From an uncultured Alistipes sp. (GTDB lineage Bacteria > Bacteroidota > Bacteroidia > Bacteroidales > Rikenellaceae): a stretch of 33,854 nucleotides of DNA. Made by a program: the position numbers and the translations under genes. Where the stretch lies: contig CATKXN010000014.1 of assembly GCA_949840605.1 (NCBI GenBank), positions 1 through 33,854 of the forward strand, written 5' to 3'. Each line of letters begins with the position of its first letter. The stretch's first letter is position 1. Below, piece by piece: positions 24,803-33,834 of the stretch. Below the pieces are notes generated by a model that saw only the letters and a list, made by a program, of their open reading frames with translations, was not told where the DNA came from and searched no databases.

Positions 24803-24826
24803 GGCGTGAGGCCGCAGCCTCACGCC
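24803..24826. terminator. Perfect 10-bp hairpin between convergent regulator genes
   Basis: GGCGTGAGGC and GCCTCACGCC pair around CGCA. It overlaps the stop codon of the HTCS gene on the minus strand. No T tract follows on either side, so it may be an mRNA 3'-end barrier and not an intrinsic terminator. Confidence 0.5.
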
Positions 24827-27800
24827 CCGGACTTCGCGTACCGGCGCCGGTATTCGCCGGGCGAAACGCCGTAATGTTCCTTAAACTGGCGGCTGAAATG
24901 ATTCGGATTGCAGTAACCCAGTTTATACGAGATTTCCGATGCGGTCATCGCCGTCGTTTGCAGCCACCCGGCCGCCTCACGCATCTTGATTTGCAGGATG
25001 AAGTCCGAAGGCGTCCGGTCGGTCAGCCGTTTGATGCTGAGATACAGCTGCGTGCGGCTGATATGCGCGAACCGCGCCAGTTCGTTGACCGACAGCCCCG
25101 GATCGTCGAGGTGGGCGTGGACATAATCCGTCACCGAGAGAATGAACCGTTCGTCGGTGTTGTTCAGTTCAGGGGTCGTGATCCCGACACGGCCCGCCGT
25201 CATGTAGTAGTCGCGCAGCACGTCCTTCGTCCGCAGCAGGTTGTTCAGCCGCAGGAACAGTTCCTGCAGGTTGATCGGCTTCCGGAACATGGCGTCGGCG
25301 CCGCATTGCAGCGCCCGGATGCGGTTCTCGCCCGAAAGTTCGAAACCCTCCAGGATCACCGGGATATGACGCGTGCGGTTCGAATTCTTGATCATGCCGC
25401 ACAGGTCGAATCCGTTCGTGTCGGAAAGCTGCATATCACTGATCACCACGTCGATACTCTGGGACTTGAGCAGCAGCAGCGCTTCGTCGCCCGTCGCGGC
25501 GCTCGACACGTGGAAATGTTTCTGGAGCCGTTTTTCCAGCACCCGTTTCGAATCGGCGTCGTTCTCGACGAGCAGAATGCGGAACTTGCGGTGCCCCTCG
25601 GCATCGAGGAACCGGGGCTGGGAGACATCCTCGAAATAGCTCGTGTTGTCGACGATCCGCCCGACGATGCCCGTCGCGGCGTCGGGCCGTTCGGGCTCGG
25701 CCCCGTCATCCTGCCCGACGGACATCTCCATCCGGAAGAGGTTGCCCCGCTGCGGCAGCGACTCCACCGACAGGCGGATATCGAACAGCCGGGCGATACT
25801 CTTCACCAAGGCCAGTCCGACACCGCCGTTGGGCAGTCCCGCCGAATTATAAGGCTGGAAAATGGCTTTCTTCTGCTCGTCGGTCAGGCAGGGACCGCTG
25901 TTGAACAGCTCGACGACGGCCTGCCGTCCGTCGAACGTGATTTTCAGCGTGCTTTCGCCGCCCGGCTGCACAGATCTGAAGGAGTTGTCCAGCAGGTTGC
26001 CCACCAGCATCTCCATCTTGGCGGCGTCGAAAAGCATCGGCAGCGACTCCACCCCGGCGTGGAATCCGTGCGCGATCTGCTTGCGGTTGTAGAGAGGCAC
26101 GAACGTTTCGTAGATATTGCGCAGGAAAGGCACCAGGTCGTATTTGCGGATCGAGACCGAGATATTGCGCGACTCGATGTTGCGGAAATCAAGCAGCTGA
26201 TCGACCAGGAAGTCGAGCCGTTCGATGTTGCGGCGGAAAATCGCCGGATCGCTCCCCGCATCGCCGTCCGGCGGCGGCAGCACGCTGTCCTGCAGGGTCG
26301 AGATCACCGACAGCGGCGTCTTGAACTCATAGGAGATGCAACTGAAAAAATCGAGTTTCATGGCATTGATCCGGTCGCGGGTCTCGCGTTCGCGGCGGGC
26401 CTGCTCGACCAGCTCCCGGGCGTGGCGCTGACGCCGCACCAGCCGCACGAACTGCCAGACGACAAACCCCAGCACCAGCAGGTAGAGCGCGATCATCCAT
26501 CCGCTGAGCAGCACGGGCGGCCGGACCCGAAGCGCGATCCGCTTTTCGGCCAGCACCCCGCCGTCGTCCGCGACCAGCCTCACCGACAGGTCGTAGCGTC
26601 CGGTGGGCAGTCCCGTGTAGGTGATTTCGCCCTGCGGCCCCAGTTCGTACCAGTCGTCGTCGAAACCCTCCAGCCGGTAGCGGCACGAATAGGGCGCCGT
26701 GCGATAGATGTCGTAGTCGATCACGGAGACTTCGAAAGTCAGGAAAGTCTGCTTATGGGCCAGCGTGATCCGCGGCGTATCGTTGACGGGGAGTTTCAGC
26801 ACGCCGCCCCCGATCTCCACGGGTTTGTTGAACAGCTTCAACCCGGAGATGAAGAGCGTCGGCTGCTGCAGGAGGCCGCTTTCGAGTTTGGCGGGCCAGA
26901 AGCAGACCAGGCCGTTCGTCGTCCCGAAGCAGATCTCTCCCTGGCGGCCCACATACCCGGAACGGACATTGAATTCGTTGACGCCCATACCTTTGGCAAG
27001 GCTGAACCGGCGCAGGCGCCGGGCCGTGTCGAGCCGGAAGAGGTCGTTCCCGGCCGCCAGCCACAGGTTGCCGGAGGCGTCGCCGCGCATGCCGGCGATT
27101 CCGCCGTTGATCTGCGGATGGTTTTGCACGGCCGGAGTGAAACGCCCCTCCCCGAACCGCCATACGTCGCCTTTGGTCGTCCCCAGCCACAGACAGCCTC
27201 CGCCGTCGACCCAGCCGCACTGAAAGTAAGGCCGCGCATCGGTCTCGGGGAGCCGGTATTCCTCGATCCGTCCCCGCCGGCGGTCGTAACAGAGCACCGA
27301 ACAGAAATTGACGAACCAGATCCTATCGCCCTGGATCTGGGCGTCGTAAAAGGCATACTCCTCCTTGCCGCGTTTGCAGACGGACTCGAACGAATCGGTC
27401 GCATAGCGGTAAATGTCGATTCCCTTATCGGTAGCCACGAAGAGCGTATCGGCATTGAGCGGACACAACAGCAGAATGTTTCCGCTCGAAATGGACGCGG
27501 TATCGCCGGCATGGTTGGTATAGTGGCGGATGCGGCCGTCGGGAGCAAGTCGGTAGAGACCGCTGGCGAGGGACCCCGCCCACAGATTCCCGCGGAGGTC
27601 GCGCTGCAGGCAGAGGATATTGTCGTTGATGTCCGCATTGCGGCTCGATATGCGCCGCAGGAATCCTCCCGACGGATCGAGCACGCTGATTCCCGCGCTG
27701 TTGGTGGAGACCCACCAGTTGCCCTGCGCATCGCGCTGTATGCCGTTGGCCGCGACGTTCCGGGTGCGGAGCGAGGGCCCGGAGGTACCCAGCGTGTAGT

Positions 27801-28773
27801 ATTCCACGCCCGAATCGAGGTTGCCGACCCGGAACAGCCCCGAAAAATAGGTCCCCAGCAGCATATCCTGCCGGCGGGTCCGGAAAATGCAGATCACGGT
27901 GTTGAGTATCGCATTGTCATTGAGTTCGCAGACGTAGTTGCAGAAAAATCCGTCGTTATGGTCATAAACCGAAACCCCGTTGTTGTGGCCGATCCACAGC
28001 CGCCCGTAGCGGTCCTCGCTCAGGCCGGCGATATTCTCGATCTCCGGGACACGGAACCGCCGGGCGACGGGCTCGCGGCGGAAAGCGTCGTCAGCCCGGT
28101 TATAACGAAAAAGCCCGTCCTTGATCGTCCCGACCCAGACGCATCCTTTGGAATCGGCATAGAGGCTCACCCCGACCAGCGGCGACCGGTCGGCGCTGGT
28201 CAGATCATAGGTCGCCGCGACGCTGAAATCCTCGCCGATGCGGTAGACGCGCTCTTTGGAAAGCCCCCACAGCTGCCCGAACTTGTCGCAACAGAAATAT
28301 TCGTAAGGAGTATCCTTCGCCACGAGCGTCAGCCGGTCGCCGTCGCAGCGGTACAGCTGCTTCGGGGTTTTGAGCAGCAGGTCGTTCCCCGACCGCACGA
28401 TCGTGCGCACATACCCCACGTCGCGGCCCTCGCAAGTCAGGCGCGAGAAACGGCCGTCGGCATAGTCGTAAACCCCGAGGAAGCGCGTCGTGCCGATCAG
28501 GATACGTTCGCCGTCATCATAGAACGACCATACTTCCAGACCGTTGTACTCCTCGACCTTCTGCATCCTCCGCCCGTCGTAGATGTTCAGTCCCTGCGAG
28601 GTCCCGATCCATATCCGGCCGTACATATCGTCGCACAACGCCGTGACGCGGTTGCCCGAAAGCCCGTCGCTGCGGCTCAGGTGCTCGTAGTTCCAGATGA
28701 CGCCGTCATGCTGGGCCGATACCGACGTTTGCAGCAGCAACAGCCAGGACAGAAGGGTCAGAAATCGTTTCAT
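24820..28773 (-). CDS. Hybrid two-component system regulator (HTCS) with tyrosine in place of the phospho-acceptor histidine
   Basis: A 1317-residue single-chain sensor and regulator. Signal peptide MKRFLTLLSWLLLLQTSVSA leads into about 660 residues of Reg_prop/two-bladed propeller repeats (IWIGTSQGLNIYDG, LWIGHNNGVSVYD, LWLGTTKGDVWRFG) and a Y_Y_Y domain (about 690-750). The membrane helix is near 756-778. The histidine kinase core follows, but its H-box reads CISYEFKTPLSVI: Tyr815 replaces the conserved His. The ATP lid is also altered (NSGPCLTDEQ instead of DxGxG), while GGVGLALVKS is kept. The receiver domain keeps Asp1113 (ISDMQLSD) and Lys (FRKPI) but lacks the usual Thr/Ser (VILEGF). 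An AraC-type HTH ends the protein (about 1210-1310). It lies divergent from the GH110 operon (202 bp apart) and should sense a glycan fragment in the periplasm and control that operon, perhaps without phosphotransfer. Confidence 0.93.
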   Translation of the reverse strand: MKRFLTLLSWLLLLQTSVSAQHDGVIWNYEHLSRSDGLSGNRVTALCDDMYGRIWIGTSQGLNIYDGRRMQKVEEYNGLEVWSFYDDGERILIGTTRFLGVYDYADGRFSRLTCEGRDVGYVRTIVRSGNDLLLKTPKQLYRCDGDRLTLVAKDTPYEYFCCDKFGQLWGLSKERVYRIGEDFSVAATYDLTSADRSPLVGVSLYADSKGCVWVGTIKDGLFRYNRADDAFRREPVARRFRVPEIENIAGLSEDRYGRLWIGHNNGVSVYDHNDGFFCNYVCELNDNAILNTVICIFRTRRQDMLLGTYFSGLFRVGNLDSGVEYYTLGTSGPSLRTRNVAANGIQRDAQGNWWVSTNSAGISVLDPSGGFLRRISSRNADINDNILCLQRDLRGNLWAGSLASGLYRLAPDGRIRHYTNHAGDTASISSGNILLLCPLNADTLFVATDKGIDIYRYATDSFESVCKRGKEEYAFYDAQIQGDRIWFVNFCSVLCYDRRRGRIEEYRLPETDARPYFQCGWVDGGGCLWLGTTKGDVWRFGEGRFTPAVQNHPQINGGIAGMRGDASGNLWLAAGNDLFRLDTARRLRRFSLAKGMGVNEFNVRSGYVGRQGEICFGTTNGLVCFWPAKLESGLLQQPTLFISGLKLFNKPVEIGGGVLKLPVNDTPRITLAHKQTFLTFEVSVIDYDIYRTAPYSCRYRLEGFDDDWYELGPQGEITYTGLPTGRYDLSVRLVADDGGVLAEKRIALRVRPPVLLSGWMIALYLLVLGFVVWQFVRLVRRQRHARELVEQARRERETRDRINAMKLDFFSCISYEFKTPLSVISTLQDSVLPPPDGDAGSDPAIFRRNIERLDFLVDQLLDFRNIESRNISVSIRKYDLVPFLRNIYETFVPLYNRKQIAHGFHAGVESLPMLFDAAKMEMLVGNLLDNSFRSVQPGGESTLKITFDGRQAVVELFNSGPCLTDEQKKAIFQPYNSAGLPNGGVGLALVKSIARLFDIRLSVESLPQRGNLFRMEMSVGQDDGAEPERPDAATGIVGRIVDNTSYFEDVSQPRFLDAEGHRKFRILLVENDADSKRVLEKRLQKHFHVSSAATGDEALLLLKSQSIDVVISDMQLSDTNGFDLCGMIKNSNRTRHIPVILEGFELSGENRIRALQCGADAMFRKPINLQELFLRLNNLLRTKDVLRDYYMTAGRVGITTPELNNTDERFILSVTDYVHAHLDDPGLSVNELARFAHISRTQLYLSIKRLTDRTPSDFILQIKMREAAGWLQTTAMTASEISYKLGYCNPNHFSRQFKEHYGVSPGEYRRRYAKSGA

Positions 28774-28946
28774 ACATCCTCATTTTTCCGAAAGTTAACA
28801 ATATATATTTGTATTTACGTCACGTCGCATTTGCATATTTGTTCACGAAACCTATAAATTCGTTCAAATCGGCCCGCCGGACCCGCTGCTAACCCAGCCT
28901 GCACGAATTCTTAACATCGGGATAGCCGGAAGTGGCGGAGTTCGGT

Positions 28947-28954
28947 TACTTTTG
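28947..28954 (+). promoter_or_regulatory. -7 box TACTTTTG of the GH110 operon
   Basis: Match to TAnnTTTG on the plus strand, 21 bp before the ATG at 28976. No -33 TTG is present, which suits control by an activator such as the divergent HTCS. A second TATATTTG at 28804-28811 lies further upstream and might serve instead. No clear direct repeats were found in 28774-28946. Confidence 0.45.
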
Positions 28955-28975
28955 TCACAACCGAAACAACGCCCC

Positions 28976-30817
28976 ATGAACCGACTGATCCGCCTTATCG
29001 CCCTCCTGCTTCTCACCGCGGCATCCGAACCGTATGCCGCAAACGCCGCACGCCGCACCGTGCGGGTGTCCGACTACGGACTGCATCCCGGCAGCGGTCA
29101 GGACGCCGTGCCGGTCATCCGGCGGATCATCGGAGAAAACAAAGGCGTCCGGAACCTGCGTATTCGTTTCGACAAGGGGCGTTACGATTTCTACCCCGAC
29201 CCGGAGCGGCAGGCGGCAGGCAGGCCGACCACGGCCTTCGCACTGACACGGACGGACGGCGTGGAGATCGACGGCGGCGGATGCGACTGGATTTTCCACG
29301 GACTGATGAATCCCGTGCGGCTCTCGGAGTGCCGCAACACGACGCTCCGCAACGTCAGCATCGACTGGCAGCAGCCCTACAACTCGCAGGCGACGATCGT
29401 CGCGGCGACGGACACCTATTTAGATGTGTCGATCGACGCCGGACGCTATCCCTACGTCGTAGCGGGCGACTCGCTCGCCTTCGTCGGCGAATACGGCCTG
29501 CAGCGCATCGTCCCCGAATATACGAACCTCTACGACGCCGCGACGCACGAACTGCTCTACCAGACGCGCGACGTACCGCTGGGTCGCGACATGTTCCGGG
29601 CCCGGGTCACCGACCTCGGGAACAACCGGGTGCGTTTCCACTTCCGTCCGGCCATGAAACCCGCTCCGGGAACCGTCGTCGTCTTTTTCCACGGACGCTA
29701 CATCACCAGCGGCATCGAGATCGTCGACTGCCGGCAAACCCGCATCGAACAGGTGACGATCCACCATACGCTGAGCTGCGGCGTTTTTGGCGTCCGTTCG
29801 CACGACATTGCGATGGTCGGTCTCGACATCGTGGCCGACGAGCGTTCCGGACGCGTTTTCAGCACCATCGCCGACGCCACGCACTTCATCGGCTGCACGG
29901 GCGGCATCCTGTTCGACGGCTGCACGGCAAGCGGTTCGGGCGACGATTTCACCAACGTCCACGGCATGTACGCCCCCGTCGCGGAGATCTGCGGCGAACG
30001 CTCCGTGCGGATCACCCCCACGAGCCGCGACCAGGGATTCCGCCCGGGCGAACGGGTATGGCCCCTCGATACGGCGACCATGCAGCGCGGCCGTCCGTTG
30101 ACGACAGCCGGTACGGAGCGCATCGAAGGTTCGCGGGATTACATGCTGCATTTCCGGGAGCCGGTCGCCGGACGCATCGCCGCGGGGAACATCCTGGAAA
30201 ACGCGACGCTCCGCCCCCGGCTTACCGTGCGCAACTGCCGGATGCTGAAACAGAACCGCGGCCGTTCGATCCTGGTGACCACCCCGGCCGAAGTCCTTAT
30301 CGAAAACAACTATTTCCGCTCGGCCGGGTCCGCGGTCCTTATCGAGGGCGACACGGACCTCTGGTTCGAATCGGGCGCCGTATGCGACGTCACGATCCGG
30401 AACAACCTCTTCGAGGATTGCTACACCTCGGGCAACAATATCGTCGACGGCCCCTGGGGCTGGGGCGAAGGGGTCATCTCGGTCTCGCCCTCCTTCCGGC
30501 CGCAGGACGCCGACGCGAAAGCCTACCACCGCAACATCCGTATCGTGGGGAACACCTTCCGCCATTTCGACTGCGCCATCCTCTTCGCCCGCTCGGTCGA
30601 GGGGCTGGAGTTCAGCCGCAACCGGCTCGAACGCACGCGGACCTTCGAACCGTTCTACCGTCCCTACAACCTCTTCCTGGACGGATGCCGCAAGGTGCGG
30701 GTCGAAAACAACGACTTCGCCCCCGATTTTCCGGGACGCAACATCGCAATCGAACACATGCATCCCTCGGAAATCACCCAGCGCGGCAGCCGGCCCCTTG
30801 AAATCATCTGCAAATAA
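28976..30817 (+). CDS. GH110 alpha-1,3-galactosidase (first copy)
   Basis: A 613-residue secreted enzyme with signal peptide MNRLIRLIALLLLTAASEPYAANA. It opens with the GH110 N-terminal pattern (VRVSDYGLHPGSGQDAVPVIRRII; RFDKGRYDFYPD) and continues as a right-handed parallel beta-helix with many short repeats (LTVRNCRMLKQNRGRSILVTTPAEVLIENNYF). The likely catalytic acids are Asp300 (ADATHF) and Asp323/Asp324 (SGDDFTNVHG). The 23-residue spacing equals that of the catalytic Asp set I recall for a marine GH110 (321, 344, 345). Family members remove terminal alpha-1,3-linked galactose, from blood-group B or linear alpha-Gal, with inversion. The start at 28976 gives the signal peptide; an in-frame TTG upstream does not. 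Eleven bp separate it from the second copy. Confidence 0.9.
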   Translation: MNRLIRLIALLLLTAASEPYAANAARRTVRVSDYGLHPGSGQDAVPVIRRIIGENKGVRNLRIRFDKGRYDFYPDPERQAAGRPTTAFALTRTDGVEIDGGGCDWIFHGLMNPVRLSECRNTTLRNVSIDWQQPYNSQATIVAATDTYLDVSIDAGRYPYVVAGDSLAFVGEYGLQRIVPEYTNLYDAATHELLYQTRDVPLGRDMFRARVTDLGNNRVRFHFRPAMKPAPGTVVVFFHGRYITSGIEIVDCRQTRIEQVTIHHTLSCGVFGVRSHDIAMVGLDIVADERSGRVFSTIADATHFIGCTGGILFDGCTASGSGDDFTNVHGMYAPVAEICGERSVRITPTSRDQGFRPGERVWPLDTATMQRGRPLTTAGTERIEGSRDYMLHFREPVAGRIAAGNILENATLRPRLTVRNCRMLKQNRGRSILVTTPAEVLIENNYFRSAGSAVLIEGDTDLWFESGAVCDVTIRNNLFEDCYTSGNNIVDGPWGWGEGVISVSPSFRPQDADAKAYHRNIRIVGNTFRHFDCAILFARSVEGLEFSRNRLERTRTFEPFYRPYNLFLDGCRKVRVENNDFAPDFPGRNIAIEHMHPSEITQRGSRPLEIICK

Positions 30818-30828
30818 CAATTCGACGA

Positions 30829-32688
30829 ATGAATACGAAACGACTGATCCCGATCCTCACCGGCCTGCTCGCGCTCTTTATACAGGGATGCGAAACGCGC
30901 CCCGCACACATCCGCGTCCCGCTCGACGGCCGGGCCGACTACACCGCACAGGTGCGGGAGATTCTCCGCGCACATCCCGAAGGCCTGCTCACGCTGGAAT
31001 TCGGCCCGGGCGTCTACGACTTCTACCCCGAGCAGGCCGAGGAGCAGTACCTGCGCGTGTCGAACAACGACAACGGGACCAAACGCATTGCCTTCCGCAT
31101 GGAGGGAATGCGCCGCGTCACCGTCTGCGGGCGCGACACCGAGTTCCGTTTCCACGGCGAACTGGTCCCCTTCTACATCGACGGCTGCGAGGAGATCACC
31201 CTCCGGGGCGTCACGCTCGACTACGACGTGCCGTTCGTGCTGGAGGGCCGCGTGATCGCACAGAATGCCGCGACACGCAGCATCGACCTGAAGATCACCA
31301 GCGGCAACCCTGTGCGGGTCGACGACGGGGAGCTGATCTTCTCGGGCTACGGCTGGGAGCAGACCCAGGGCGACAACATCGTCTTCGACACCCGCACCAA
31401 CGCCCCCTATTACAACACAGCCCGTTTCCTCCATCCCTACTGGCAGCGGAAGCTGACGGCCGCCATGCTCGGCCCCGACACCGTGCGGCTGACGGGATTC
31501 CTCTCCCCGGAGCTGCCGCCCGTCGGCTCGGTCTACGCCGACAAAGGCCCCTTCCGCAGCAACCGGCGCTGTCCGGGCATCGTCGTACACCGCACGCGAG
31601 ACCTGCGAATCGAACGGACGACCGTCCACGCCTCGGGCGCCATGGCGCTGATCTGCGAGAACACCGAGGACGTGACGCTCAGCCGATACGACGTCCGTCT
31701 GCGGGAGGGTTCCGGACGCATCATCTCGGCCTCGGCCGACGCCTCGCACTTCGTCAACTGCCGGGGTACGATCCGCTTCGACAGCTGCCTGTTCGAGAAC
31801 ATGCTCGACGACGCCACGAACATCCACGGAACCTACATGGCCGTCGACACGCTTTCCGGCAACCGGCTGACCGCGCGCTTCGGGCACGTCCAGCAGCAGG
31901 GATTCGACTTCGCCCGCGCCGGCGACACCCTGCGGCTGATCGACCGCGTCAGCCTCCGCCCGCTGGAGACCTTCGTGGCGGCCGAAGCCCGGCCCCTCGG
32001 CGACGAACGGTGGACGATCCGCGCGGCGGAGCCCCTCGCCACCCCGCCGTCGGAACACCTCGCCGTCGAGAATCCCCGCAACATGCCCGCCGTCGAGATG
32101 CGGCACTGCACGGTGCGCAACAACCGCGCACGGAGCATCCTGATCTCGACGCCCCGTCGCGTCGTGGTAGAGGACAACCGGTTCTCGTCGATGATGGCCG
32201 GCGTGCTCATCGCCGGGGACGCCAATTCGTGGTTCGAATCGGGCAGCGTCGGCGACGTCGTCATCCGCCGCAACACGTTCGTCGATATGGGCACAGGCGG
32301 CGAAAATCCCCAGTCGGTACTGCAGATCTCGCCCGAAATCCCGACCTCGGGCCGCGGCGGCGATTTCCGCTACCACGGACGCATCGTCTTCGAACAGAAC
32401 ACCGTCCGCACGTTCGACTCGCAGGTGATCTACGCCCTGAGCGCCGACCGGCTGGAAATCCGCGACAACCGCTTCATCCAGAGCGACTACCCGCCGATCT
32501 TCGACGGACTGTCGTACATCGACCTGCAGCATTGCCGGGAGGCCGAGATTTCGGGCAACAGCTTCGAAGGCGGCCGCACGGCCGAGGTGAGCGCCGTCGG
32601 CTGCGGCTGCGTCCGGATGGCCCCCGGACAGCCGGGATTCGCCGACGCAACGGTCGAAAAACCCAACACTTACTACTACAAACAATAA
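30829..32688 (+). CDS. GH110 alpha-1,3-galactosidase lipoprotein (second copy)
   Basis: A 619-residue paralog of the preceding enzyme with a lipoprotein signal (ALFIQGC, Cys21), so it is membrane-anchored whereas the first copy is soluble. Shared family marks are GVYDFYPE, FRFHGELVPFYIDGCEEITLRGVTLDYD, GIVVHRTRDLRIERTTVHASGAMAL, and the long beta-helix with RNNRARSILISTPRRVVVEDNRF. Asp304 (SADASHF) and Asp327/Asp328 (NMLDDATNIHGTYM) keep the same 23-residue spacing as in copy 1. The region around GYGWEQTQGDNIVFDTRTNAP differs strongly from copy 1, which points to different acceptor preference (branched blood-group B against linear alpha-Gal). Which copy has which preference cannot be told here. 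It is followed after 8 bp by the GH43 gene. Confidence 0.9.
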   Translation: MNTKRLIPILTGLLALFIQGCETRPAHIRVPLDGRADYTAQVREILRAHPEGLLTLEFGPGVYDFYPEQAEEQYLRVSNNDNGTKRIAFRMEGMRRVTVCGRDTEFRFHGELVPFYIDGCEEITLRGVTLDYDVPFVLEGRVIAQNAATRSIDLKITSGNPVRVDDGELIFSGYGWEQTQGDNIVFDTRTNAPYYNTARFLHPYWQRKLTAAMLGPDTVRLTGFLSPELPPVGSVYADKGPFRSNRRCPGIVVHRTRDLRIERTTVHASGAMALICENTEDVTLSRYDVRLREGSGRIISASADASHFVNCRGTIRFDSCLFENMLDDATNIHGTYMAVDTLSGNRLTARFGHVQQQGFDFARAGDTLRLIDRVSLRPLETFVAAEARPLGDERWTIRAAEPLATPPSEHLAVENPRNMPAVEMRHCTVRNNRARSILISTPRRVVVEDNRFSSMMAGVLIAGDANSWFESGSVGDVVIRRNTFVDMGTGGENPQSVLQISPEIPTSGRGGDFRYHGRIVFEQNTVRTFDSQVIYALSADRLEIRDNRFIQSDYPPIFDGLSYIDLQHCREAEISGNSFEGGRTAEVSAVGCGCVRMAPGQPGFADATVEKPNTYYYKQ

Positions 32689-32696
32689 CGACTTCC

Positions 32697-33809
32697 ATGC
32701 GCACTTTCCCCCTGCTCACAGCCCTCTGGCTGGCTCTTGCGGCCGCAGGCTGCTCCCGTCCGGAATTCCGTCCCGGAGCGGTCCGGACCGACACCGGCGG
32801 CGCCGTCATCAACGCCCACGGAGGCGGCATACTCTACGACGAAGGACGCTACTACTGGTTCGGCGAGCACAAGACCGCAGGCGAGGCGGGCAACCTCGCA
32901 CAGATCGGCGTACACTGCTACTCCTCGGAAAATCTCTACGACTGGCGCAACGAAGGCATCGCCCTGGCCGTGGCTCCCGAAGGTTCGGGCAGCCCGATCG
33001 AAAAGGGCTGCATCCTCGAACGCCCGAAAGTGATCCGCAACGCCCGCACGGGCAAATACGTCATGTGGTTCCACCTCGAGCCCAAAGGAGCCGGGTATAC
33101 GGGCGCCCTGAGCGGCGTGGCGGTCAGCGACCGCGCCACGGGTCCCTACACCTTCCTGCGGGCCGGGCGTCCCGACGCCGGGGTCTACCCGGTCAACGCC
33201 CTGCCGCAGCATTTCGGCAAGAGCCGCGCCGCGGGGATGCGCTTCGACGGCGGCAGCCTGCCCGAACACCCCGACTCGCTGAACCTCGTGGGACGCGACG
33301 CCGCGCAGGGACAGATGGCCCGGGACATGACGCTTTTCGTCGACGACGACGGCCGCGCCTACCACGTCTACTCCTCGGAGGAGAACAGCACGCTCCATAT
33401 CTCGGAGCTGACCGACGATTACCTCGCCCACAGCGGTCGCTACGCGCGGTTCTTCCCCGGGCGGTTCATGGAGGCCCCGGCGCTTTTCAAGCGCGGCGGG
33501 CGTTATTACCTGATGATGTCGGGCTGTACGGGCTGGGCCCCCAACGCCGCCCGTTCGGCCGTCGCCGAGTCGGTCTGGGGTCCGTGGCGGGAACTCGGGA
33601 ACCCTTGCGAAGGCCCCGGGGCCGAGACCACCTACGATTCGCAGAGCACCTTCGTCTTCGCGGTGGCGGGCACCGACCGCTATATCTACATGGGCGACCG
33701 CTGGAACCCGGCCGATGCCGCCGACGGACGCTATGTGTGGCTGCCCGTGCGGTTCGAGGGGGACGGATTCCGCGTCGAGTGGCGCGACCGCTGGCGCTGG
33801 GAAGAGTGA
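32697..33809 (+). CDS. GH43-family lipoprotein, exo-beta-1,3-galactanase-like (subfamily 24 type)
   Basis: A 370-residue lipoprotein (LALAAAGC, Cys19) with a five-bladed beta-propeller of GH43 type. The first blade reads INAHGGGILYDEGRYYWFGEHK, where ordinary GH43 enzymes have the catalytic base Asp; here it is absent. ERPKVIRNARTGKYVMW (Glu108), FMEAPALFKRGGRYYLMMSG (Glu259, probable general acid) and YDSQSTFVF (Gln316) match the exo-beta-1,3-galactanase group, where a Gln has been proposed to replace the base. It should release galactose from beta-1,3-galactan-like chains, or act on beta-1,3-linked galactose of host glycans once alpha-galactose caps are removed by the GH110 enzymes. It sits 8 bp after the second GH110 gene; the next gene begins 25 bp later. 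Confidence 0.85.
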   Translation: MRTFPLLTALWLALAAAGCSRPEFRPGAVRTDTGGAVINAHGGGILYDEGRYYWFGEHKTAGEAGNLAQIGVHCYSSENLYDWRNEGIALAVAPEGSGSPIEKGCILERPKVIRNARTGKYVMWFHLEPKGAGYTGALSGVAVSDRATGPYTFLRAGRPDAGVYPVNALPQHFGKSRAAGMRFDGGSLPEHPDSLNLVGRDAAQGQMARDMTLFVDDDGRAYHVYSSEENSTLHISELTDDYLAHSGRYARFFPGRFMEAPALFKRGGRYYLMMSGCTGWAPNAARSAVAESVWGPWRELGNPCEGPGAETTYDSQSTFVFAVAGTDRYIYMGDRWNPADAADGRYVWLPVRFEGDGFRVEWRDRWRWEE

Positions 33810-33834
33810 CGAACGCAAAACCAACCTACCGCAT

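Noticed and set aside
24874..28857. Very long plus-strand reading frame opposite the HTCS gene
   Set aside because: It is an antisense shadow favoured by high GC; composition is His/Arg/Asp-rich and shows no domain. Similar shadows oppose the RND, GH110 and isomerase genes.
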